DNA of 64,000 nucleotides from Haemophilus sp. CCUG 60358 (lineage in GTDB: Bacteria > Pseudomonadota > Gammaproteobacteria > Enterobacterales > Pasteurellaceae): positions 62,001 through 126,000 of the forward strand of contig NZ_LZOZ01000017.1 of the NCBI RefSeq assembly GCF_001679485.1. The letters run 5' to 3'. Shown piece after piece: positions 37,836 through 47,712 of the stretch. The notes below the pieces were generated by a model, which saw nothing but the letters and a program-made list of their open reading frames with translations, ran no database searches and was not told where the DNA came from. The translations under genes were made by a program, and so were the position numbers. The stretch's first letter is position 1, and each line of letters begins with the position of its first letter.

Positions 37836-38564
37836 TTAGCTCATATATAAGCCACCATTCACATGTAATGTGGTACCGGTAATATAAGCCGCATCGTCAG
37901 AAGCTAAAAACGCTACCGCTTTTGCGATATCTTTTGGCTCACCTAAACGACCAGCTGGGACATTACCAAGAATACCCGCTTTTTGTTCTTCAGTAAGCAC
38001 TTCTGTCATATCTGTTGCGATAAAGCCTGGCGCCACAACGTTTACAGTAATACCACGTGATGCCACTTCTTTTGCTAAGCCTTTAGAAAAACCAATTAAG
38101 CCGGCTTTTGCGGCACAGTAGTTAGATTGACCAGGGTTACCCATTGAGCCCACCACTGAACCGATAGTAATGATACGACCGAAACGTTTTTTCATCATGG
38201 AGCGCAACATTGCTTTAGAAAGATGGAATACAGAGGTTAAGTTGGTTTGCATAATATCGAACCATTCTTCATCTTTCATACGCATTAATAAGTTATCACG
38301 AGTGATACCTGCGTTATTCACGAGGATATCAATATCACCGAATTGTTCTTTAATTTGTTCTAATACGGCATCAATACTTTCTTTGTCTGCCACATTTAAT
38401 ACTAAACCTTTACCTTTGTCACCAAGGTAAGCTGAAATTGTATCAGCACCTTTTTCAGAGGTTGCGGTACCAATTACAAATGCACCTTTTGATGCTAATT
38501 CTTCTGCAATTGCGCGGCCAATACCACGTGTTGCACCTGTCACTAATGCGATTTTATTTTGCAT
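37836..38564 (-). CDS. fabG: 3-oxoacyl-ACP reductase
   Basis: 242-residue NADPH-dependent reductase of the fatty-acid cycle. Motifs are TGATRGIGRAIA, NNAGITRDNLLMRM, the catalytic Ser in IGSVVGSMGN and YCAAK (YxxxK). It follows fabD by 13 bases on the minus strand. Confidence 0.97.
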   Translation of the reverse strand: MQNKIALVTGATRGIGRAIAEELASKGAFVIGTATSEKGADTISAYLGDKGKGLVLNVADKESIDAVLEQIKEQFGDIDILVNNAGITRDNLLMRMKDEEWFDIMQTNLTSVFHLSKAMLRSMMKKRFGRIITIGSVVGSMGNPGQSNYCAAKAGLIGFSKGLAKEVASRGITVNVVAPGFIATDMTEVLTEEQKAGILGNVPAGRLGEPKDIAKAVAFLASDDAAYITGTTLHVNGGLYMS

Positions 38565-38577
38565 TTTTAATCCCCTT

Positions 38578-39516
38578 TTATGCTAATAATGCTTCAACAG
38601 CATCTAATGATGCTGCATCATTTACTGATGTTGCTTGTAATTCTGCCACGATACGTTTTGTTAAACCGTTTAATACTTTACCTGGGCCGATTTCAACTAA
38701 AACTTCTACGCCATCTTGCGCCATTTTCTCAACGGTTTCAGTCCAACGAACTGGGCTATATAACTGACGAATAAGTGCGGTACGAATTTCTGCACTTTCT
38801 GTTTCCGCTTTGACATCCACGTTGTTTAATACTGGTGTTGCTGGCGCATTAAGCGTAATGCCTTCAAGTGTTACGGCCAATTGTTCTGCTGCTGGTTTCA
38901 TTAATGCACAATGTGAAGGCACGCTTACCGCTAATGGTAAAGCACGTTTTGCACCCGCTTCTTTACATAATGCTGCTGCACGTTCTACCGCTTCTTTCGC
39001 TCCAGCAATGACTACTTGACCTGGTGAGTTAAAGTTTACCGCAGATACCACTTCGCCTTGCTCGGCTTGTTTACATGCATTGATAATCGCTTCATTATCT
39101 AAGCCAATAATCGCATACATTGCACCAGTACCTTCTGGTACTGCTTGTTGCATTAATTTACCGCGTAATTCCACTAATTTAATCGCATCTTTAAAATCAA
39201 TGACACCTGCACAAACTAATGCTGAATATTCACCTAAACTGTGACCAGCCATCACACTTGGTTGCAATTGTGGGTATTTTTCTTGCCATACACGGAAGAT
39301 CGCAACGGATGCCGCTAATAATGCCGGCTGAGTTTGCCAAGTTTTATTTAATTCTTCTGCTGGCCCTTGTTGAACCAAGTTCCATAAATCATAGCCAAGC
39401 GCTTCAGATGCTTGTTTAAAAGTTTCGGTGACTACCGGATATTCGTTAGCAAGATCAGCTAACATGCCAACAGCTTGAGAACCTTGTCCTGGAAAAACCA
39501 TTGCGAATTTTTTCAT
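38578..39516 (-). CDS. fabD: Malonyl-CoA:ACP transacylase
   Basis: 312 residues with the active-site GHSLGEYSAL, the N-terminal VFPGQGSQAVGM and the C-terminal VEIGPGKVLNGL. It loads malonyl onto ACP. Because the biosynthetic locus carries no acyltransferase of this kind, this housekeeping enzyme probably also feeds malonyl to the cluster ACPs; that is inference. Confidence 0.97.
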   Translation of the reverse strand: MKKFAMVFPGQGSQAVGMLADLANEYPVVTETFKQASEALGYDLWNLVQQGPAEELNKTWQTQPALLAASVAIFRVWQEKYPQLQPSVMAGHSLGEYSALVCAGVIDFKDAIKLVELRGKLMQQAVPEGTGAMYAIIGLDNEAIINACKQAEQGEVVSAVNFNSPGQVVIAGAKEAVERAAALCKEAGAKRALPLAVSVPSHCALMKPAAEQLAVTLEGITLNAPATPVLNNVDVKAETESAEIRTALIRQLYSPVRWTETVEKMAQDGVEVLVEIGPGKVLNGLTKRIVAELQATSVNDAASLDAVEALLA

Positions 39517-39550
39517 GTTTTCTTCCTATTTCTTCATCGTTTAAATGTTG

Positions 39551-39578
39551 AAAGTGCGGTCAAATTTAACCGCACTTT
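39551..39578. repeat. Inverted uptake-signal pair between fabH and fabD
   Basis: AAAGTGCGGT (39551-39560) pairs perfectly with ACCGCACTTT (39569-39578) around an 8-base loop. Both arms are exact uptake signals. The hairpin could attenuate transcription between fabH and fabD, but the following T-run is short. Confidence 0.75.
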
Positions 39579-39608
39579 TAAAATTCTGTCGAGATTCTAA
39601 CAAATTAA

Positions 39609-40559
39609 TTAGAATCGCACCAATGCTGAACCCCAAGTCCAACCACCGCCAAAAGCTTCGAGTAAAAGCAATTGACCGCGTTGAATTCGACCATCTCGCA
39701 CTGCTTCATCTAAAGCGGTTGGTACAGTCGCCGCACTGGTATTCGCTGTACGATCAAGCGTTACCACGACTTGCGACATATCCATCTCTAATTTTTTCGC
39801 TGTCGCGGTGATAATACGTAAATTCGCTTGATGTGGCACAAGCCAGTCGATATCTGTTTTTTGGAGATTATTAGCAGAAAGGGTTTCTTCCACCACATTA
39901 GAAAGCTCACGTACCGCTAATTTAAAGGTTTCGTTACCTTGCATTTCAATATAACCAGATTTCTCCACACCACGTTCAGCTTGTGGAAGTAGTAATGCCG
40001 CATTGTTATCTGGCGATGCATGTAAATGCGTTGAAATAATGCCTTCTTGCTCTGATGCCTCTAAGATCACCGCACCTGCACCATCACCAAATAACACGAC
40101 AGTGCTACGATCGGTTTCATCTAATTTACGCGAGTTAAGATCTGCACCAATCACAAGGGCTTTTTTCACGCTGCCTGAACGAATAAATTTATCCGCTACG
40201 CCTAAAGCATAAACAAAACCGGTACAAGCCGCCGCTAAGTCAAAAGAAATTGCGTCTTCAATACCTAATAAACCTTGAATTTGGCAAGCTGAACTTGGAT
40301 AAGCGTGAGAACCACTGGTTGTCGCAACAATGATCAACTTAATTTCTTGAGGATCAAGATTAGCCATTTCAAGTGCTTTTTTGGCAGCTTCACATCCCAT
40401 TGTTGCAACAGTTTCATCTGCTGCAGCAATACGACGTTCACGAATACCTGAACGTGTCACGATCCATTCATCTGAAGTATCAACCATTTTTTCCAAATCC
40501 GCATTGGTACGAATATGGCTCGGCAAATAGCTACCGGTGGATAAAATTCTACTATTCAT
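39609..40559 (-). CDS. fabH: 3-oxoacyl-ACP synthase III
   Basis: 316-residue initiating ketosynthase. Catalytic residues are visible: Cys in [11 protein letters not shown], His in VPHQANLRI and Asn in [10 protein letters not shown]. It condenses acetyl-CoA with malonyl-ACP. It lies 18 bases downstream of plsX. It should not be confused with the DarB-like KAS III at 13208. Confidence 0.97.
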   Translation of the reverse strand: MNSRILSTGSYLPSHIRTNADLEKMVDTSDEWIVTRSGIRERRIAAADETVATMGCEAAKKALEMANLDPQEIKLIIVATTSGSHAYPSSACQIQGLLGIEDAISFDLAAACTGFVYALGVADKFIRSGSVKKALVIGADLNSRKLDETDRSTVVLFGDGAGAVILEASEQEGIISTHLHASPDNNAALLLPQAERGVEKSGYIEMQGNETFKLAVRELSNVVEETLSANNLQKTDIDWLVPHQANLRIITATAKKLEMDMSQVVVTLDRTANTSAATVPTALDEAVRDGRIQRGQLLLLEAFGGGWTWGSALVRF

Positions 40560-40577
40560 AATATCAAAACTTATTAA

Positions 40578-41597
40578 TTAATAACGTTGTAAACCTGCCA
40601 AGATTTTTTGTGGAATTTGCAAACGAGCTTGTAAAGCTGCATCCGCAATTGCACGAGCAAATGCATCCACATTTGCGCTGCCATGGCTTTTCACCACAAC
40701 AGCCGTTAATCCGAGTAAAGATGCCCCATTATATTCATCAGGGTTAATGCGTTTCAAGCGATGATAAGCATCCTTAAAGAAAAAACGCAGAATAAATTTG
40801 GCAAATGATTTAAAAATAGGCTGTTTTTCTTTTCCTTTCAGAAGAGATAACAGATTCTTAGCTGCCCCTTCAAGGGTTTTTAATGCAATATTTCCCGAAA
40901 ACCCATCACTCACGATCACATCAGCCACACCATTTAATAAAAAGTTACCTTCAATAAAGCCTGTATAATTAAGTGCGGTCGATTTTTCTAATAAATTCGC
41001 GGCTTCACGAATGGATTGATGTCCTTTAATTTCTTCCACACCAATATTGAGTAAGGCAATACGTGGATAAACTAAGTTCAATCGGTTTTCGGCAAAGATC
41101 GAGCCCATAACGGCAAATTCATAAAGATTTTGAGCAGAACATTCTACGTTTGCTCCTAAATCTAACATCACGGTTTTATCACCCGTCATTGACGGCAATA
41201 AGGATACCAACGCTGGGCGTTGAATCCCCTCTAAAGGCTGTAAGAGAACCTTTGACAATCCCATTAATGCACCCGTATTTCCTGCGCTGATACAACCTTG
41301 CGCCTCACCTTTCTGAACCATTTCAATAGCTAAACGCATCGACGTACCTTTGCTATGACGCAATGCATGAGAAATACCTTGATTGTTATCAATAGTCTTT
41401 GTGCAATGATGAATTTGAATACGTTCTAAAAGGGAAGAAGGTGCATTTTCCAGTAAAGGGGAAATTTGTTGGCTATCGCCAAACAGCACTAAAGAGAGCA
41501 TTGGATCTGCTTCCAACGCTGAAAGAGATGCGGGGATAGTAATACGGGGACCAATGTCCCCGCCCATCACATCTAACGCTAAGGTTAGACGGTTCAA
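40578..41597 (-). CDS. plsX: Phosphate acyltransferase PlsX
   Basis: 339 residues with LALDVMGGDIGPRITIPA at the N terminus and DGFSGNIALKTLEGAAK in the middle. It converts acyl-ACP to acyl-phosphate for phospholipid synthesis. It sits 21 bases after rpmF in the classic yceD-rpmF-plsX-fabH order. Confidence 0.97.
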   Translation of the reverse strand: MNRLTLALDVMGGDIGPRITIPASLSALEADPMLSLVLFGDSQQISPLLENAPSSLLERIQIHHCTKTIDNNQGISHALRHSKGTSMRLAIEMVQKGEAQGCISAGNTGALMGLSKVLLQPLEGIQRPALVSLLPSMTGDKTVMLDLGANVECSAQNLYEFAVMGSIFAENRLNLVYPRIALLNIGVEEIKGHQSIREAANLLEKSTALNYTGFIEGNFLLNGVADVIVSDGFSGNIALKTLEGAAKNLLSLLKGKEKQPIFKSFAKFILRFFFKDAYHRLKRINPDEYNGASLLGLTAVVVKSHGSANVDAFARAIADAALQARLQIPQKILAGLQRY

Positions 41598-41618
41598 GTG
41601 AATACCTTATAAGTGAAA

Positions 41619-41789
41619 TTACTTATTGATCACTTTGCGACCACGGTAGTAACCGTCAGCAGTTACGTGGTGGCGTAAGTGAGTTTCACCGCTTGCTTTA
41701 TCCACTGATACTGCAGCAGTAGTTAATGCATCGTGTGAACGACGCATATCACGACGTGAACGAGATTTTTTGTTTTGTTGAACAGCCAT
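41619..41789 (-). CDS. rpmF: 50S ribosomal protein L32
   Basis: A 56-residue ORF starting [20 protein letters not shown] and ending GRKVINK, the standard bL32 sequence pattern. It is strongly basic. It lies between yceD and plsX, its conserved position. Its ATG is preceded by AGGAG (TTTAGGAGTATAGCC), a good ribosome-binding site. Confidence 0.97.
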
Positions 41790-41811
41790 TGGCTATACTC
41801 CTAAATTTAAT

Positions 41812-42336
41812 TTACTTTTGCTTTAAATTAGCTAATACAGCGAACGGGTTCGGTTTTTTTGCCAATTCTTCAGGCAATTCGCCAAAAACCTGTTCGTGCG
41901 CGGACACTTCACAGTGTTCAGATGAATGCATTGGGACAAGCGGTAGAGCTAAAATAAGTTCGTCTTCCACTGCACCAAGTAAATCTATTTCACCAAACTC
42001 ATTAAATTCGATTGGCTCATAAATTTCCGGCAAGTCATCAGCCTGATCCCAATTAGCCACTGGACTATACATAAAATGACATTCCAATGTTTGTTTGAAT
42101 GGCTCGCCACAACGTTGACACTCTAATTCAACATCAACTTGTACTTGCCCTTTCATCACCACTAATTTTTGTGGATCAATATAAAACGATAATGTTACCT
42201 GTGCATCGCTGAGCACTTTCCCCGTAGATTCAGCTAAACGCACTAACTGACTAGCGGTATAATAACCATCATAATCAATTCTTTGTTGAGCGTCTTTAAC
42301 CGGATCAACGGTTAGGGGTAGTTTTACCTTTTGCAT
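41812..42336 (-). CDS. yceD: YceD family protein (DUF177, 23S rRNA accumulation)
   Basis: 174 residues beginning [20 protein letters not shown], as in E. coli YceD, with a CQRCGEPF zinc-like motif in the middle. The family is linked to 23S rRNA accumulation and is nearly always next to rpmF. No Shine-Dalgarno precedes the ATG; see the promoter entry just upstream. Confidence 0.95.
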   Translation of the reverse strand: MQKVKLPLTVDPVKDAQQRIDYDGYYTASQLVRLAESTGKVLSDAQVTLSFYIDPQKLVVMKGQVQVDVELECQRCGEPFKQTLECHFMYSPVANWDQADDLPEIYEPIEFNEFGEIDLLGAVEDELILALPLVPMHSSEHCEVSAHEQVFGELPEELAKKPNPFAVLANLKQK

Positions 42337-42345
42337 AGGGTGCGA

Positions 42346-42374
42346 ATATTACCTGTTGTCAATAAAATAGTCAA
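42346..42374 (-). promoter_or_regulatory. Candidate yceD promoter, very close to the start codon
   Basis: On the minus strand TTGACT (42369-42374) and TAATAT (42346-42351) are spaced by exactly 17 bases. The -10 ends 9 bases before the ATG, so transcription would begin only a few bases upstream of the start. An 8-bp inverted repeat GTGCGAAT/ATTCGCAC (42340-42347 and 42380-42387) encloses the promoter. Confidence 0.5.
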
Positions 42375-42469
42375 AGGAAATTCGCACTAATTATGAGAAA
42401 AGTTCAATCGCTATCTAAACTTTCTCTAGATTTATGCCTTTGCAAAGTGCGGTCATTTTTTCCTGTGTT

Positions 42470-44314
42470 TTACTCGGCATGCTCACTTAAGAAGCCACCA
42501 CTTTGGTGTTTCCAAAGGCGAGCATAAAGGCCATTTTGTTCAAGCAATTCTGCGTGAGTTCCTTGTTCGACAATTTGTCCTTTATCTAACACGATTAAAC
42601 GATCCATTGCCGCAATAGTGGATAAACGGTGAGCAATGGCAATAACCGTTTTATTTTCCATCATCTTATCAAGACTTTCCTGGATCGCCACTTCCACTTC
42701 GGAGTCCAGCGCACTGGTCGCTTCATCCAACAGTAAAATTGGCGCATCTTTTAACATGACACGCGCAATGGCAATACGTTGACGTTGACCACCCGATAGT
42801 TTCACCCCACGTTCACCAACATGAGCATCATAGCCTTTTCTGCCTTGAGCATCGCTGAGATAAGGAATGAAATCGGCTGCTTCCGCACGTTTAGCTGCAT
42901 TGAACATTTCTTCATCTGTCGCTGTTGGGCGACCATAAATAATATTATCGCGAACAGAGCGGTGTAAAAGCGAGGTATCTTGTGTTACAAGACCAATCTG
43001 ACTACGAAGGCTTTCTTGGCTTACATCTAAAATATTTTGACCATCAATAGTAATTGAACCTTCTTGCGCTTCATAGAAACGTAGAAGTAAATTCACAATG
43101 GTTGATTTACCTGCACCAGAACGACCAATTAAGCCCACTTTTTCACCCGGTTTGATGGTGAGATTAAAATGGTTAAGCAACGGTTTATTCGGATAATAGG
43201 CAAACGAAATATCGTTAAATTTGATTTCACCTTGTTTCACTTCTAATGCAACACAATTTGGCTTATCGACAATGGTATGCGGTTTGGTTAGCGTTGCCAT
43301 ACCATCATTCACTGTCCCGATATTTTCAAATAAGCGAGCAGACTCCCACATAATCCAACGAGAAAGAGCATTTACACGTAACGCCATCGCAGTTGCAGTC
43401 GCCACCGCCCCCACACCGACTTGACCGTTTTGCCATAACACCACACCTAAAATCGCAGTACTTAACGTTAAGAAGATATTGGTTGCATAAGTTAAGGTAT
43501 CTAATGAACTCGCCAAACGCATTTGTGCATGCACGATGACCATAAATTCTTCCATGGAACGTTTCGCATAATTCGCTTCTCTCGCATCATGTGAAAATAG
43601 TTTTACCGTTGCAATATTTGAGTAAGCATCCGTAATACGTCCTGTCATTAAAGATCGTGCATCGGCTTGTCGTTGTGCTGTTTTCGATAAACGAGGAATA
43701 AGCAAACGTAAAATAGTCACAAATGCCACAATCCATAAGAAAAACGGCACTAAAAACCAAGTATCTAAAGCTGCAAGCACCAAACCTGAAGTAATAAAAT
43801 ATACGGCAACATACACCAACATATCCGCAATGGTCATGACGGTATCACGCACTGCAAGGGCGGTTTGCATCACTTTCGCCGATACACGGCCTGCAAATTC
43901 ATCTTGGTAGAAACTTAAGCTTTGTCCTAGCATCAAACGGTGGAAATTCCAACGCAAACGCATTGGGAACACCCCTTGTAGCGTTTGTAAGCGCACATTC
44001 ACGCCCACAAATGACCATACAATACTGAAAATAAGCAAGGCTGCCATACCGGCGAGTAAATGCCCTTTTTCTTGCCAAAGTGTGGTTGGTGAATAAGCGC
44101 CGAGCCAATCTACCAATAATCCCATAAATTGGAAAAGTAAGGCTTCCATCACACCAGTACCGACCGTCAATACCGCGAGTAAAAAGATCCAACCTTTCAT
44201 ACCATCAATGCTTGACCAAATAAAACGGAACAAGCCTTTTTCAGGCGTCGTTGGATTGCTTTTCGGATAAGGATTTAAACGGTTTTCAAACCATGAAAAT
44301 ATTTTATTAAACAT
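42470..44314 (-). CDS. ABC exporter, fused membrane and ATPase domains
   Basis: 614 residues: a six-helix exporter membrane domain (residues about 40-340) followed by a nucleotide-binding domain with Walker A GRSGAGKST, signature LSGGQRQRIAIARVML, Walker B ILLLDEATSALD and H-loop IAHRLSTIA. It belongs to the MsbA/multidrug half-transporter class and should work as a homodimer. The substrate is not readable. Uptake signals flank it on both sides. Confidence 0.92.
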   Translation of the reverse strand: MFNKIFSWFENRLNPYPKSNPTTPEKGLFRFIWSSIDGMKGWIFLLAVLTVGTGVMEALLFQFMGLLVDWLGAYSPTTLWQEKGHLLAGMAALLIFSIVWSFVGVNVRLQTLQGVFPMRLRWNFHRLMLGQSLSFYQDEFAGRVSAKVMQTALAVRDTVMTIADMLVYVAVYFITSGLVLAALDTWFLVPFFLWIVAFVTILRLLIPRLSKTAQRQADARSLMTGRITDAYSNIATVKLFSHDAREANYAKRSMEEFMVIVHAQMRLASSLDTLTYATNIFLTLSTAILGVVLWQNGQVGVGAVATATAMALRVNALSRWIMWESARLFENIGTVNDGMATLTKPHTIVDKPNCVALEVKQGEIKFNDISFAYYPNKPLLNHFNLTIKPGEKVGLIGRSGAGKSTIVNLLLRFYEAQEGSITIDGQNILDVSQESLRSQIGLVTQDTSLLHRSVRDNIIYGRPTATDEEMFNAAKRAEAADFIPYLSDAQGRKGYDAHVGERGVKLSGGQRQRIAIARVMLKDAPILLLDEATSALDSEVEVAIQESLDKMMENKTVIAIAHRLSTIAAMDRLIVLDKGQIVEQGTHAELLEQNGLYARLWKHQSGGFLSEHAE

Positions 44315-44390
44315 AACAATACCTTAAAAAATTAAAGGCAACAGAGCCGCCTAAAGTGCGGTCATTATAGCGCAAATTTTAAACGATGGG

Positions 44391-45284
44391 CTAAGTTTTG
44401 CGAAATTGGCTTGGTGAAAGCCCATAAATTGCTTTAAACGCCTTGCTAAAATGTGCTTCTGATTGATACCCTACTTCAAGAGCGATTGCCAAAATGGTCT
44501 TTTGCGTATTTTTCAATAAAACTGCAGCCATTTCTAACCGCACTTGTGTGAGAAATTTTCCTGGTGGCATCCCGAGTTGCTGTTGAAAGATCCGCATAAA
44601 TGTTGCACGAGACATGGATGCCAACTCCGCTAATTGCTCAATATTCCAATCTAATTGAGGTGAAAACAGGATTTTTTCAAGGACTTGATTCAGTCTTTTA
44701 TCCTGCAACGCGGCCAATAAGCCTTGATTGAGCAAACCTATTTGCTGAGCATGACGCAAAATATAAATAAACAATATATTTGATAGCGCATCAATCACCG
44801 ATTTTGTGCCTTGCTCCGATTTCTCAGCTTCTTGTAAAAAAATTGAAACCAGGGGCTGCACAGGCGTATTTTGTAGAGAAAGATGCAAATAGTCTGGCAA
44901 TGAATCAATTAATAATGACGGTTTTTGGTAATAAAATGTCCCACAAAACATCTTCAGATCAGGCGTACCGGCTCCTATTTGATGGACATTAAAAAGTGCA
45001 TTTGATTGCGCTCGCTGTAGGCTATTCTCTCTTTTTTGTTGAGAATTGCCCAAAAAGTGCGGTCGATTTTGAGGGAGAAAAAAGAGATCGCCTTTTTTTA
45101 AATGAAATTGTTTTCCCGTCAAGGTTACCCAACAGTCACCTTGCTCGATTAAATGAAATAAACCTTGATATTCCGCTGCATCAGGCTGATTTTCAACTTG
45201 CCAATCCCCTTGAAACAAGCAGCGAATATTGATTTCCCCGCGCACTTGTGCCAGTTGCGTTAATTTATCTAAATAATCCATCAT
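44391..45284 (-). CDS. AraC-family transcriptional regulator with cupin domain
   Basis: 297 residues. The N-terminal part (to about 190) is a cupin-like sensor (GDCWVTLTGKQFHLKKGDLF). The C-terminal part has two helix-turn-helix units (LAELASMSRATFMRIFQQQ and ILAIALEVGYQSEAHFSKAF) typical of AraC. It is divergent from the AhpD-like gene at 45385, with 100 bases between them, so that gene is its likely target. Confidence 0.9.
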   Translation of the reverse strand: MMDYLDKLTQLAQVRGEINIRCLFQGDWQVENQPDAAEYQGLFHLIEQGDCWVTLTGKQFHLKKGDLFFLPQNRPHFLGNSQQKRENSLQRAQSNALFNVHQIGAGTPDLKMFCGTFYYQKPSLLIDSLPDYLHLSLQNTPVQPLVSIFLQEAEKSEQGTKSVIDALSNILFIYILRHAQQIGLLNQGLLAALQDKRLNQVLEKILFSPQLDWNIEQLAELASMSRATFMRIFQQQLGMPPGKFLTQVRLEMAAVLLKNTQKTILAIALEVGYQSEAHFSKAFKAIYGLSPSQFRKT

Positions 45285-45384
45285 GAGATTTTCCGTCTAA
45301 AAGTTAAGACAATTTGACAAGTATCATACGCTAATCTGCTTATAATTTCTCTCGAAATTTGTACTAAATTTAAGGAGAAAAACA

Positions 45385-45729
45385 ATGTTTGCAGATTGGA
45401 AAAATGATGTAGCACACGTTAAAAAATCATTCGGTGCATTAGGTAAAAAATACCCAAAAATGTTACAAGCTTACGGCGCATTAGGTGCGGCTGCAGCAGA
45501 AGGTAACGTATTAGATGCCAAAACCCGTGAATTAATTGCATTAGCGGTTGCCGTAACAACTCGTTGTGAAAGCTGCATTGGCGTGCATGCTGATGAAGCT
45601 GTGAAAGCAGGTGCAACTGAAGAAGAAGTGGCAGCAGCATTAGCGATGTCTATCGCATTAAATGCAGGTGCAGCTTACACCTATTCTCTTCGTGCATTAG
45701 AAGCTTACAACGCACAAAAAGGCGAATAA
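45385..45729 (+). CDS. Carboxymuconolactone decarboxylase/AhpD-like protein
   Basis: 114 residues with the CxxC redox motif and downstream His in TRCESCIGVHADEAVKAGA, as in AhpD-type alkylhydroperoxidases. It probably acts in peroxide defence or as a thiol-dependent reductase. It has AAGGAG before its ATG and a terminator 26 bases after its stop. The divergent AraC gene is the likely regulator. Confidence 0.9.
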   Translation: MFADWKNDVAHVKKSFGALGKKYPKMLQAYGALGAAAAEGNVLDAKTRELIALAVAVTTRCESCIGVHADEAVKAGATEEEVAAALAMSIALNAGAAYTYSLRALEAYNAQKGE

Positions 45730-45755
45730 TTCGCAAGGAACTTTATGATTCTTTT

Positions 45756-45780
45756 AGCCCTCATTTGAGGGCTTTTTTTT
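45756..45780 (+). terminator. Terminator after the AhpD-like gene
   Basis: A 7-bp stem AGCCCTC/GAGGGCT (45756-45762 and 45767-45773) with an ATTT loop is followed by eight T residues. Confidence 0.9.
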
Positions 45781-45801
45781 ATCTCTAAAATTGACCGCAC
45801 T

Positions 45802-46857
45802 TTAAAATAAATTCAAAGCTCTCATCTGAGCCACCACTTGCTCTACCTGAATTTCAGCCATTAAATTTTTACCTTTTAATTTGGTCGCCCAAGGTAATTC
45901 GCTTGAAGGTTCTCCTTGTTCTTTTTGCACATTTTCTTCATATACCGATACCACATTATCCAGATTATGATAAGGTGCGGTGCGCAATGGGTTGTGATAA
46001 GCATACAATCCAATCACTGGCGTACCTTGAGTAGTGGCGATATGAGCGGGCCCAGAATCAGGCGAGATGACTAAATTTGCTTGATGAATTAATGCAGCAA
46101 GTTGTTTCAAACTGGTTTTTCCTGAAGCATCAACCGGCTGAAAATTACAAAGTGCGGTAATTTTTTTCACCATTTCTAATTCGCGTTTTGCCGGCGAGCT
46201 GCAAAAAATTACATTCACATTATGTTGATGAGCAATATTTGCCACTTCCGCATAACGCTCCACCAACCAATCTTTCTCGGCTTTACTGGAGCAAGGAGAA
46301 ATAATCAGATTTTTGCGCATTGGATCAATAAACTGTTTGGCATATTCTCGATCTGCATCAGAGATCGCCAATTGCCAAGAAAGCATTTCCGCCGGTGGCA
46401 CGCCTAGATAATCTGCAAAAGCCATGAAACCATCTAGCACATGAGGCGTTTCAGGATCTTGAACTCGACGATTCACAAACAACCACTGTCCTTCTCGAGA
46501 ACGTTTTTTGCCAAACCCAATTTTATATTTCGCTTGAATACCAAGAGAGATAATCGAAGCACGAAATGCCGTCTGCATATTCAAAAGCGCATCAAATTGA
46601 TTGTTTTTCAAAAACATCCATAAATTCCACACGCCTTTCCAACCGCTCTTTTTATCATAAGGGACAAGTTCCACGCCTTCAATGCCAGAAAGCAAGCCCA
46701 TTTCTGTTTTCCCCACAATCCACGTTAATTTGGTTTGCGGCCAATACTGTTGAATATGCTGCACCACAGCAAGTGCATGACAAACATCACCCACAGCAGA
46801 TAAACGCAAAATACAAAGTGATTTAGGGGGAGAGGTAAAAAGTGGAGAATGGGACAT
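45802..46857 (-). CDS. opsX: Heptosyltransferase OpsX (lipooligosaccharide inner core)
   Basis: 351-residue family 9 glycosyltransferase. LCILRLSAVGDVCHALAVV at the N terminus and ISPDSGPAHIATTQGTPVIG near the C terminus are heptosyltransferase signatures. In H. influenzae OpsX adds the first heptose to phosphorylated Kdo. It is divergent from kdkA, the Kdo kinase that makes the acceptor, with only 77 bases between them, which fits the one-Kdo core of Haemophilus. Confidence 0.93.
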   Translation of the reverse strand: MSHSPLFTSPPKSLCILRLSAVGDVCHALAVVQHIQQYWPQTKLTWIVGKTEMGLLSGIEGVELVPYDKKSGWKGVWNLWMFLKNNQFDALLNMQTAFRASIISLGIQAKYKIGFGKKRSREGQWLFVNRRVQDPETPHVLDGFMAFADYLGVPPAEMLSWQLAISDADREYAKQFIDPMRKNLIISPCSSKAEKDWLVERYAEVANIAHQHNVNVIFCSSPAKRELEMVKKITALCNFQPVDASGKTSLKQLAALIHQANLVISPDSGPAHIATTQGTPVIGLYAYHNPLRTAPYHNLDNVVSVYEENVQKEQGEPSSELPWATKLKGKNLMAEIQVEQVVAQMRALNLF

Positions 46858-46934
46858 TTGAGTTCCTCGCGCATTTAATTTCCGTCTATTTTAAAGTAGA
46901 ATGAGGGCATTTTCTATTATTCGGTTCAACTAAA

Positions 46935-47660
46935 ATGCTTGAATTCCAACAAGATAATCAATTCTTTCTTTTTAATCTCACGGAAAAACCAACAGAGCCA
47001 GCTTCATTTTTTGAATCGGCTTTTTGGGAAAAACAACAACGTATTACCGGTTCAGCCAAAGGACGTGGTACAACCTACTTCCTCAATACAAAAGATCTGT
47101 TTGGTGTAAACACTGCCCTTCGTCACTATTATCGCGGTGGTTTATGGGGGAAATTCAACAAAGATCGCTATCGTTTTCAATCATTTACTGAAACACGCAG
47201 CGTGGCAGAATTTCATCTGTTAAATCAACTCCATCAAGCGGGTGTAGCCGTACCCAAACCAATTGCTGCGAGTGTTAAAAAAGGCAAATTAGGTATTTGC
47301 TACCAAGCAGATATCTTGATTGAAAAGATCGAAAACGCCCAAGATCTGACCGCACTTTTACAAACCCAACAATTGCCGAATGATGTCTGGCAAGCCATCG
47401 GTAAATTAATTCGTCAGTTACATGATTTGCAAATTTGCCATACGGATCTCAACGCTCACAATATTCTCGTTCAACAACTCGGAAATGAACAAAAATGTTG
47501 GCTTATTGATTTCGATAAGTGCGGTCAAAAATCAGGAGATTCTTGGAAACAAGACAACTTAGAAAGATTACACCGCTCTTTTATCAAAGAAGTCGGCAGA
47601 ATGAATATTCAATTCAATGAAGAAAATTGGACTGAATTGTTGAAAGGTTATAACGCCTAA
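46935..47660 (+). CDS. kdkA: 3-deoxy-D-manno-octulosonic acid kinase
   Basis: 241 residues with the kinase-like catalytic loop CHTDLNAHNILV and metal-binding IDFDK. It phosphorylates the single Kdo on lipid A, a feature of Haemophilus and related genera. It is divergent from opsX. Two exact uptake signals lie within the gene (near 47350 and 47519). Confidence 0.95.
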   Translation: MLEFQQDNQFFLFNLTEKPTEPASFFESAFWEKQQRITGSAKGRGTTYFLNTKDLFGVNTALRHYYRGGLWGKFNKDRYRFQSFTETRSVAEFHLLNQLHQAGVAVPKPIAASVKKGKLGICYQADILIEKIENAQDLTALLQTQQLPNDVWQAIGKLIRQLHDLQICHTDLNAHNILVQQLGNEQKCWLIDFDKCGQKSGDSWKQDNLERLHRSFIKEVGRMNIQFNEENWTELLKGYNA

Positions 47661-47662
47661 AA

Positions 47663-47701
47663 CGCATTAGAGAAAGGCAATAAAAAAGACCGCCTAATGC
47701 G
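47663..47701 (-). terminator. Probable terminator after tRNA-Ile2
   Basis: CGCATTAG (47663-47670) pairs with CTAATGCG (47694-47701) around a 23-base loop. On the minus strand the hairpin is followed by TTTT and begins 12 bases beyond the tRNA 3' end. It may also stop kdkA transcripts, though the T-run favours the minus strand. Confidence 0.55.
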
Positions 47702-47712
47702 ATCTCAATAAA

